Shown here one piece after another: positions 1-5,649 of a stretch of DNA of 6,759 nucleotides (the first letter of the stretch is position 1; each line of letters opens with the position of its first letter). Both the position numbers and the translations under genes were made by a program. The notes below the pieces were generated by a model. That model searched no databases. It was not told the DNA's origin and saw only the letters and a list, made by a program, of their open reading frames with translations. The DNA is from Candidatus Electrothrix marina (GTDB lineage: Bacteria > Desulfobacterota > Desulfobulbia > Desulfobulbales > Desulfobulbaceae), in NCBI GenBank assembly GCA_004028495.1, contig MTKS01000083.1, positions 1 to 6,759 of the forward strand, read 5' to 3'.

Positions 1-36
1 CCCCCGTGAACCGCTCGTGGTGTTTCCCCGCATTCC

Positions 37-147
37 GCACAGGGTGTTACCCTGCGCTCGTTAAATGTTACCCCGTTGCGGTATGGGCAACCAGCCCGGT
101 GCAACGCGCCGGGTGGCAATTACAGGGGCACAAAGCACCGTGCCCTT
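37..147. repeat. Cluster of four short adjacent hairpins
   Basis: Four inverted repeats follow one another. Stem 37-45 pairs with 49-57 around a GTT loop, with one A-C mismatch. GTTGC (75-79) pairs with GCAAC (87-91). CCCGGTGC (95-102) pairs with GCGCCGGG (106-113) around an AAC loop, with one G-T pair. Bases 124-131 pair with 140-147 around an eight-base loop; the core is GGGCAC/GTGCCC. A perfect 8-base palindrome, TTGCGCAA, follows at 154-161. No T-tract follows any stem, so these are not typical intrinsic terminators. The density suggests an intergenic palindromic repeat element or a structured RNA. The hairpins are read directly from the bases; the element's identity is unknown. Confidence 0.5.
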
Positions 148-663
148 ACAGCATTGCGCAACAACTCAACACAATGACAGTCAAAAAATCCTGACGTTTA
201 AATCCGGCAAATTCGCCTTGAACGGCAACTCTTCCCAAACAGAAAACCAACCGCTTGAAATAGAGTTTGGCCGCCCCTGCAACAACCTGAAAAATCTCCT
301 CCCCCCCCCTGACTAAGCTGTTTGAATTTTTGAATTGAAGCTCGTAACAGCAGCCGGAACGACCTTTCAGCTCGATAGAAAAATACTCAATGCCCTGTAA
401 ATTCCAGCCACAGCTTTGTATACCTCTTGCGTCCCGTGTGATAAAATACCTGAAACAAGCTGACCGCTTTCCTCGTCCGCAAACAAATCAAACTGTTTTT
501 CGTAGTCTTGGACATGATGGATCCTTCATCGGAGAAGAGCAGGACTGAACATCTTTTCCCAGACAGTCGCCTGACCCTGAAGTAGAGCATCCCAAGTTGT
601 TCCAAGTCGTTGCACGAGGAGCTTTTATTCTTTTCAATGTCCTGCATCAGGACGCAACTCAAC

Positions 664-670
664 GGAGGAG
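664..670 (+). promoter_or_regulatory. Ribosome binding site of the metallopeptidase gene
   Basis: GGAGGAG lies three bases before the ATG at 674 (five bases from the GGAGG core). It supports this start over the in-frame ATG at 698 (residue 9), which has no purine-rich sequence at a suitable distance. Confidence 0.8.
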
Positions 671-673
671 TCT

Positions 674-3600
674 ATGAAAAAGAAAATATCGGTATCAATG
701 CAAAACCGTGCTGATCTCAGCACAACAGGTGCAATACATGATCCACACCTGTTCCTGCTACATTGTTGGGTATTCCTCGCAGCCTGTACACTCACATTAC
801 TTTTCGCAGTAAATGCACAGACTGCAACTTCACCTAATAAACAGAACAGCTTATTTACCGAAGTTGATTCTCGCGACTATGCCTACCGTGATGATACGGA
901 TACTGTAGCCCGCAGTCGTGCTGTTCAGGTTGATATTACGCAACTTGGTGGGCAACAGCAATTTGTCTCGCAGAGCAAGCAAGCCCAACCCACAAGAACA
1001 GAGTCTTCACCTTATATTCAGTTAAACCTGTTTGATGATCTTATCGTTCAAGCAAAACATAAAAAGAACTACAAGAATGCTTCAGGGAGTCTCACTTGGA
1101 TTGGCAATATAGAAGGTCAATCGGCAAGTCTGGCTATTTTTATTGTTCGTAACAGCAGTGTGTACGGCCTCGTTGAAGTACCGAATGTCGGCAGTTTTTC
1201 GATACGACCGAACGCTGAAGGAACGCATACCATCGAACAGATCAGAGCAAATGCTTTTCTTTCAGGAGAGGACGACTTTGTTATCCCTGACAGCGCAACA
1301 CCCGGCACAGCACCCTATCTGCTCATGAACGATGTCGAGTCAAGTGCAGTTGAAATATCGAATGACGACGGTTCAATAATTGACGTATATGTCGCTTATG
1401 ACCAGGATGCATCAGGCGGTTCCGTGGCTGCCGCCGATGCGCAGAGCTATGCTGAACTCTTTATCGCCTATACTAACCAAGCCTACGAAAACAGTAAGAT
1501 CAATCAGCGGGTCTGGCTGGTAGGCAATGTTGATGGCTATAATTATACAGACCCAGACAGCACATCTTTGAATACAGATTTAGAGGCCGCCCAAAAAGGC
1601 TTGATTACCGGGCTTCATGATAAACGTGACGAGTATCACGCCGACCTCGTGATGTTTATCCCCCCATACACCGGTTCTAACTGTGGAGGCCTTGCCTATG
1701 TGCAAACAAGCAATGATGATGATGTCGGTTGGAATACATTCGCGTTTTCAACCATGACGGCCTGTTTGTCCGGAGCTACTTTTGCCCACGAGCTGGGTCA
1801 TAACATGGGAAGCCAACATGACTGGTATGAAAACAGCAGCACCTTGCCAGCCACTATCGCTCATGGCTATGTTGACACGATTAATGAATTTCGTACGATT
1901 ATGTCCTACAGTAGCCGTTGTACAGCCCTTGGTATTTCATGCCCAACCATCCCGAATTTCTCCAACCCGGCAGTCAGTTATAATGGAGGCGCAACCGGCG
2001 TTCCTTCCGGCACAAGTTCAGCATGCGCTGTAGGCGATGCACGTCCGGGGATAGAATGTGATGCCGACAATACCACAAACTTCAATACAAAAGCCCTGAT
2101 CACCTCCCGATTTCGTGACAGCCGAGTGACCTGGGCCGGCACTATTGACACAAACTGGGCAACAGCCGGCAACTGGAGCTTTAACCAAGGTGCCCCCGGT
2201 GATACAGAACCGGTTAGTCGGGTACCCCGTTCCTATGATAACGTTTATATTCCAGCAGGGCTGACAAATTACCCCACCATTTCTGGAACAGCGTCTGCCC
2301 GCGAACTGACTATTGCAGATGGAGCATCCCTGAATATGACAACGGGTACATTAATTGTAGGGTGGAGTTGGGAAGATAACGGCGGATTTAACGCCACAGG
2401 CGGTACAGTTGTCTTTGCTGGCCCCATCGGCGTAACAGTCACCTCTTCGTCTGCATTTCAAAATGTACAGATCGGCACCGGTGCAGATACCAGCGTTGTG
2501 ACCTTAGAAGGGAATTTGGATATTGATGGGAATCTGCATATACAAGCAGGAGCGAGCTTTGATGCCAGCTCATATGCAATACACCTTGCGGGCAACTGGA
2601 CAGAAGATGACGCGACCGGTTTTACCAGTTCAGGAACATCCACAGTGGTCTTTGACGGCAGTAATCAAACGGTGAACAAGGTAACAAGCGTTTCATTACT
2701 GAATGAAGATTTCAGCAGTTATAATAATACAAGCAGTTGTACCTCTGGAAAGCCCAGCGGTTGGGCAAATAGCGACGGGGACTATTATCAGTGTGATTTA
2801 ATTGTTGATGGTGACGGGGCGGCAAATCGTTGGCGCAGTCAAACAGACGGCTATCTGTACACACCTGCGCTGAATTTACAAAAGGGTGCGGTATATCAGC
2901 TACAATATGATGTTGCTATTCGGCAGAACTGGACTGACAATGATGGATTACTCAGTCCGCAAACCGTCTCTGTTCATTTGGGAACTGCTCAGAGTTCAGC
3001 AGCCATGACGACCATTCTCAGCAGCGAATCCAGCGAGACAACGATTGCTTATCAAACTCGTACCATCAGCAATATAACCGTTGCAACAAGCGGTACCTAT
3101 TACATAGGCTTCCGCGCACAGCAAGCTGGAAATGATTATACATCATTCGATGATATCTCCTTAACCGGCGTTGGAAGCATTTCCTTCTACAACCTGCTCG
3201 TGTCGTCAGGAACAACGACGTTTGGCGGCGATGTCAGGATCGACAACAACCTGCAAACAGATAATGGCGGAACGATTGATTTTCTGACAAACTCCGTTAT
3301 CGTAGAGGGCGCAGTGACCAACAACGGTGCTCTAAAGCAGACAAAGACAGCAGCAAACAGCACAACTACCGCCTTTGGCCAGATTAAAAACGCAGCTGGC
3401 ACAAGTGACAAGTACTATGGTCTTGAAATCACGCCGAGCAGTGGCAGTATGGGCGAAACAACCGTTGAGATTAAAGGGAACCAGACCTGCTCAGGTTCAG
3501 GTATTCCTGCCGCCGGTGTCAAGCGATGTTATACAGTGACCCCGACCAGCAGCCAGACTGCTGATGTCAAGTTTTACTATCGTTCTGCCGAAAGCAACAG

Positions 3601-3799
3601 CAACACGACTCCTGATGTATATTTACAGACCGGAGGCTCATGGACAGCACAGGCAACCTCTGCACATGGGGGCAGTAATGAAGCAATATGGGCAACCGGA
3701 AGCGGGCTGACAAGTTACGGCACCTTCTCTCTGTCATCCGGCACTCCCGCCAACTCTAAAGGATTCCTGCCTGCTATCTTTTTACTTTTGCTGAAATAA
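674..3799 (+). CDS. Exported reprolysin-like (M12B-type metzincin) zinc metallopeptidase with C-terminal beta-repeat and jelly-roll modules
   Basis: This 1041-residue protein is predicted to be a secreted or surface protease. A long basic/polar n-region (1-25) precedes a hydrophobic segment (about 26-46) with a likely signal-peptidase site after VNA (residue 48). Residues about 50-230 resemble the propeptide of bacterial ADAM-like proteases and contain no cysteine, so a cysteine switch is not possible. The catalytic domain (about 235-482) carries HELGHNMGSQHD at 372-383: zinc ligands H372, H376 and H382, catalytic base E373. The Met-turn is at M410 (TIMSY). C337, C364, C416, C423, C451 and C462 could form disulfides. 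The segment IPNFSNPAVSYNG (426-438) is typical of this bacterial branch. Downstream are a TW-G...NW-type module (486-560), beta repeats (about 571-672 and 834-890), a jelly-roll domain (about 674-832), a further beta domain (about 910-1022) and a hydrophobic tail, GFLPAIFLLLLK. The family assignment is secure; the substrate is unknown. Confidence 0.92.
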   Translation: MKKKISVSMQNRADLSTTGAIHDPHLFLLHCWVFLAACTLTLLFAVNAQTATSPNKQNSLFTEVDSRDYAYRDDTDTVARSRAVQVDITQLGGQQQFVSQSKQAQPTRTESSPYIQLNLFDDLIVQAKHKKNYKNASGSLTWIGNIEGQSASLAIFIVRNSSVYGLVEVPNVGSFSIRPNAEGTHTIEQIRANAFLSGEDDFVIPDSATPGTAPYLLMNDVESSAVEISNDDGSIIDVYVAYDQDASGGSVAAADAQSYAELFIAYTNQAYENSKINQRVWLVGNVDGYNYTDPDSTSLNTDLEAAQKGLITGLHDKRDEYHADLVMFIPPYTGSNCGGLAYVQTSNDDDVGWNTFAFSTMTACLSGATFAHELGHNMGSQHDWYENSSTLPATIAHGYVDTINEFRTIMSYSSRCTALGISCPTIPNFSNPAVSYNGGATGVPSGTSSACAVGDARPGIECDADNTTNFNTKALITSRFRDSRVTWAGTIDTNWATAGNWSFNQGAPGDTEPVSRVPRSYDNVYIPAGLTNYPTISGTASARELTIADGASLNMTTGTLIVGWSWEDNGGFNATGGTVVFAGPIGVTVTSSSAFQNVQIGTGADTSVVTLEGNLDIDGNLHIQAGASFDASSYAIHLAGNWTEDDATGFTSSGTSTVVFDGSNQTVNKVTSVSLLNEDFSSYNNTSSCTSGKPSGWANSDGDYYQCDLIVDGDGAANRWRSQTDGYLYTPALNLQKGAVYQLQYDVAIRQNWTDNDGLLSPQTVSVHLGTAQSSAAMTTILSSESSETTIAYQTRTISNITVATSGTYYIGFRAQQAGNDYTSFDDISLTGVGSISFYNLLVSSGTTTFGGDVRIDNNLQTDNGGTIDFLTNSVIVEGAVTNNGALKQTKTAANSTTTAFGQIKNAAGTSDKYYGLEITPSSGSMGETTVEIKGNQTCSGSGIPAAGVKRCYTVTPTSSQTADVKFYYRSAESNSNTTPDVYLQTGGSWTAQATSAHGGSNEAIWATGSGLTSYGTFSLSSGTPANSKGFLPAIFLLLLK

Positions 3800-3808
3800 C
3801 GTGCTGCA

Positions 3809-3881
3809 GTAATCCACCCTTTTCTCGACAGGCTTTGTTTACTGAGCAAAAATTTACAGAGCAAAGCCTGTCAGTGATTAC
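3809..3881. repeat. Long inverted repeat with a direct repeat in its loop, between metallopeptidase and transporter genes
   Basis: GACAGGCTTTG (3827-3837) pairs perfectly over 11 bases with CAAAGCCTGTC (3862-3872). An outer arm, GTAATC (3809-3814) with GATTAC (3876-3881), could extend it across an asymmetric internal loop. Within the 24-base loop region lies a tandem repeat: TTTACTGAGCAAA (3838-3850) and TTTACAGAGCAAA (3853-3865), one mismatch, period 15. No T-run follows on either strand, so it is not a standard intrinsic terminator. It may still end or stabilise the metallopeptidase transcript, or bind a regulator. Confidence 0.55.
3853..3881 (+). promoter_or_regulatory. Possible sigma70-type promoter for the transporter gene
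   Basis: TTTACA (3853-3858, five of six to the -35 consensus) is followed after 17 bases by GATTAC (3876-3881, three of six to the -10 consensus). It lies 60 bases before the transporter start and overlaps the right arm of the inverted repeat. The -10 match is poor, so this is only a candidate. Confidence 0.22.
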
Positions 3882-3941
3882 CCTCCAGCTCCTCCCCTCT
3901 CTTCATTTCATTTTTTACAACGGAAGACTAAACGCACAGTA

Positions 3942-4889
3942 ATGAGCCTACCCCTAAAGCATAAAAAAAAGCGACTCTGGTCAATTCACGCCATGATGCT
4001 GCTGACCGCCGCTCTGGTCTCCACCTCCTTCACGGTGAGCAAGGCCATTGCCGACGGCATGAACCCCGCAGTCCTCACCCTGCTGCGTTTCGTTATCGCA
4101 GCCCTGCTCTTGATGCCCTATATCCATTACAAATACGGGCTGCATCTGCCGGAGAAAAAACGCCTGTTCGGCTATGCCTGCATCAGCTTCACCCTGACCG
4201 GTTTTTTCTGGCTCATGTTTCTCTCCATGCGATCTACCACGGCCCTGAACACCGGGGTGATTTTCACCCTTGTACCGAGTATCTCCGGCTTGTATAGCGC
4301 AGTACTCCTCAAGGAGCGACTGGGAAAGTACAGGCTTATCGCTATGATTCCGGCCATTCTCGGCGCGACATGGGTCCTGTTTCGCGGCAGTCCTGCCGAG
4401 CTGCTCGCCTTTAATCTCAACTCCGGCGATCTGATTTTTTTTGGTAGCTGCCTGCTCATGGCCTTCTACACCCCCTTGGTCAAATTATTCCATAAGGAAG
4501 AACCCATGTCACTGATGACCTTCTGGATTCTGGTCACCGGCTGCGGCTGGCTTCTCCTCTTTTCCGGATACCAGCTTTTGTCGGTTCCCTGGGGGAACGT
4601 GCAGCTCAAAATCTGGAGCGGCATTATCTACCTATCTATTTTCTCAACAATAATAACTTTTTTCCTCAGTCAGCTCTGCACCCTTTCTCTGGGACCGACA
4701 AGGGTCATGGCCTATAGCTATCTCTATCCGCCGTTCATCGTCTTGATAGAATGGGCTTTTGGCCATCCCCTGCCTTCTGTGCAGGTATTGCCGGGAGTCG
4801 GACTGATTATTGCAGCGATGTTTATTGTTCAGCAGGGAGCAGAGGATATTGCAGGCCCGAATGCAGGGAATTCGGTAAAGAAAAAATAA
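3942..4889 (+). CDS. EamA/DMT-superfamily inner-membrane transporter
   Basis: The 315-residue protein has the length and layout of drug/metabolite transporters: about ten hydrophobic helices in two similar halves (roughly 18-147 and 163-298), each an EamA domain. The first half opens with a typical segment, STSFTVSKAIADGMNP (27-42), followed by TLLRFVIAALLLMPY. STTALNTGVIFTLVPS (98-113) and the KERLG turn (124-128) are also characteristic. The basic N-terminus (KHKKKR, 6-11) and the KKK C-terminus fit cytoplasmic ends by the positive-inside rule. Members of this family export amino acids, nucleosides or other small metabolites; the substrate cannot be read from the sequence. The chosen ATG has only a weak, distant GGAAG (3922-3926). 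ATG 3993 or 3996 (residues 18-19) are alternatives, but they would remove the basic leader. The gene is probably transcribed alone, 142 bases after the protease gene, and ends at a terminator. Confidence 0.9.
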   Translation: MSLPLKHKKKRLWSIHAMMLLTAALVSTSFTVSKAIADGMNPAVLTLLRFVIAALLLMPYIHYKYGLHLPEKKRLFGYACISFTLTGFFWLMFLSMRSTTALNTGVIFTLVPSISGLYSAVLLKERLGKYRLIAMIPAILGATWVLFRGSPAELLAFNLNSGDLIFFGSCLLMAFYTPLVKLFHKEEPMSLMTFWILVTGCGWLLLFSGYQLLSVPWGNVQLKIWSGIIYLSIFSTIITFFLSQLCTLSLGPTRVMAYSYLYPPFIVLIEWAFGHPLPSVQVLPGVGLIIAAMFIVQQGAEDIAGPNAGNSVKKK

Positions 4890-4930
4890 AGGCACCACGA
4901 AAAAACATGAGAGAGAGACTGTGTGCAACT

Positions 4931-4966
4931 GGGCGGACACGGGTCCGGCGTTCCGCCCCGGTTTTT
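4931..4966 (+). terminator. Intrinsic terminator of the transporter gene
   Basis: GGGCGGA (4931-4937) pairs perfectly with TCCGCCC (4952-4958) around a 14-base GC-rich loop. A run of five T (4962-4966) begins three bases after the stem. It sits 41 bases past the transporter stop, between convergent genes. The minus-strand side lacks a T-tract, so it should work mainly for the plus-strand transcript. Confidence 0.7.
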
Positions 4967-5004
4967 ATCTGCACCCAATCTCGTGGGAGAGAAAAGAGGA
5001 TACG

Positions 5005-5412
5005 CTAGCGAATTCCGTTTTCGTTAAGAAAACTGCTGTACTTTTGATCAGTCCCCTTGATATGGGTTTGTAACCATTTGCCGAGAAACTGCAAAATATT
5101 GACAGATACGGTTGCCCTTCCTGCATCAAATTCCTTTTTAAAATCAGTTACCTTCTGCACAAAGGCGACATGCTCTTTTTTATGCGCAACAGCATCGGGA
5201 TATTTCACCTGCCTGAAATACTGCTCTTCTGTTTTAAAATGGAAGGCCGTATAGCTGATCAGCCCGTCCAGAATCTTTCCGAGAACATCCTTGCCGTGTC
5301 CGGCCTTCATGGCGTCAGTGAGTTCATTGATCATTTCCACAAGTTTTTTATGCTCTTGGTCAATTTTCACCACATTAACACTAAAGCTGTCATTCCATTT
5401 AATTAAACTCAT
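5005..5412 (-). CDS. Bacteriohemerythrin (single-domain O2-binding diiron protein)
   Basis: This 135-residue protein has the family's usual length and the complete hemerythrin ligand set: H21 (DQEHK), H58 and E62 (HFKTE), H77 and H81 (HKKEH), H117 and D122 (HIKGTD). The N-terminus, LIKWNDSFSVNV, is typical. The four-helix bundle should bind O2 reversibly at a diiron centre in the cytoplasm; in microaerobic or anaerobic bacteria such proteins are linked to O2 storage, delivery or scavenging. The frame stays open for 78 more codons upstream, but I start at 5412. An ideal Shine-Dalgarno sequence lies just before it, the family begins there, and the upstream translation is cysteine- and arginine-rich and unlike hemerythrin. 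There is no signal peptide and no fused sensor domain. It lies downstream of mpl on the same strand, 237 bases away, and converges on the transporter gene. Confidence 0.95.
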   Translation of the reverse strand: MSLIKWNDSFSVNVVKIDQEHKKLVEMINELTDAMKAGHGKDVLGKILDGLISYTAFHFKTEEQYFRQVKYPDAVAHKKEHVAFVQKVTDFKKEFDAGRATVSVNILQFLGKWLQTHIKGTDQKYSSFLNENGIR

Positions 5413-5419
5413 TATCTCC

Positions 5420-5426
5420 ACCTCCT
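5420..5426 (-). promoter_or_regulatory. Ribosome binding site fixing the bacteriohemerythrin start
   Basis: On the minus strand AGGAGGT lies seven bases before the ATG at 5412. This near-perfect match to the 16S tail decides the start against the longer open frame reaching 5646. Confidence 0.85.
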
Positions 5427-5470
5427 TTTTTGGTTCACAGGCCCTTCTTGAGCCACAATGTGTTATCGGA

Positions 5471-5500
5471 AGTATACATGGTTTACAGCGAAGAAGACAG
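5471..5500 (-). promoter_or_regulatory. Candidate promoter of the bacteriohemerythrin gene
   Basis: On the minus strand TATACT (5476-5471) matches the -10 consensus at five of six positions. With 18-base spacing the -35 hexamer would be CTGTCT (5500-5495), only three of six. Transcription would begin near 5464 and give a leader of about 50 bases. A weak -35 could mean activator dependence, but no operator is recognisable. Confidence 0.35.
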
Positions 5501-5611
5501 TATCTTTTGCTTTTCCGGAACGGGCAGGAAAAAGGAAAAAGAGCGTTCGCGGTATGGAGCAGATCCAGAGATCTTGAGAACAAAATCTCCTTTTCAGGTG
5601 CAGGGCTGTAG

Positions 5612-5635
5612 GGGCAAAGACCTGCGTGTCTGCCC
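5612..5635 (-). terminator. Weak hairpin just after mpl
   Basis: Read on the minus strand, GGGCAGAC (5635-5628) pairs with GTC (5621-5619) and TGCCC (5616-5612), with a two-base bulge and a six-base loop. It begins 15 bases beyond the mpl stop, where a terminator would be expected. No T-tract follows, so termination would be inefficient or Rho-dependent, and some read-through into the hemerythrin gene is possible. Confidence 0.3.
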
Positions 5636-5649
5636 GGTTCCGTCAATAC

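Larger units (their letters stand above)
1..673. other. Long non-coding stretch upstream of the metallopeptidase gene
   Basis: No convincing gene is visible in this 673-base stretch. The left part (37-147) is rich in short hairpins, described separately. A frame open from the left edge stops at TAA 62-64 and could be the last 20 codons of a gene outside the window, but nothing in it is recognisable. The frame starting at ATG 65 lacks a Shine-Dalgarno sequence and has low-complexity, unfamiliar content. Nine C residues in a row lie at 301-309. The right part (about 390-660) presumably carries the promoter and leader of the metallopeptidase gene. The best sigma70-like pair I can find is TTGTAT (416-421) with GATAAA (440-445), spaced 18, which is weak and would give a leader of over 200 bases. 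Confidence 0.6.

Noticed and set aside
65..316. 83-codon plus-strand reading frame
   Set aside because: No ribosome binding site, it covers the hairpin cluster, and it ends just after the poly-C tract. The translation has no recognisable family character.
387..662. 91-codon minus-strand reading frame opposite the protease leader
   Set aside because: The full-length start is a TTG with no Shine-Dalgarno sequence. Only the inner ATG at 515 has one, reported as a low-interest finding.
387..673. Cyclic-di-GMP or other riboswitch in the protease leader
   Set aside because: I looked for the conserved GEMM-type core blocks and saw none; no other riboswitch signature is recognisable.
5413..5646. 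78-codon N-terminal extension of the hemerythrin frame
   Set aside because: It would put cysteine- and arginine-rich sequence before a family-typical N-terminus. The strong ribosome binding site at 5420-5426 marks the real start.
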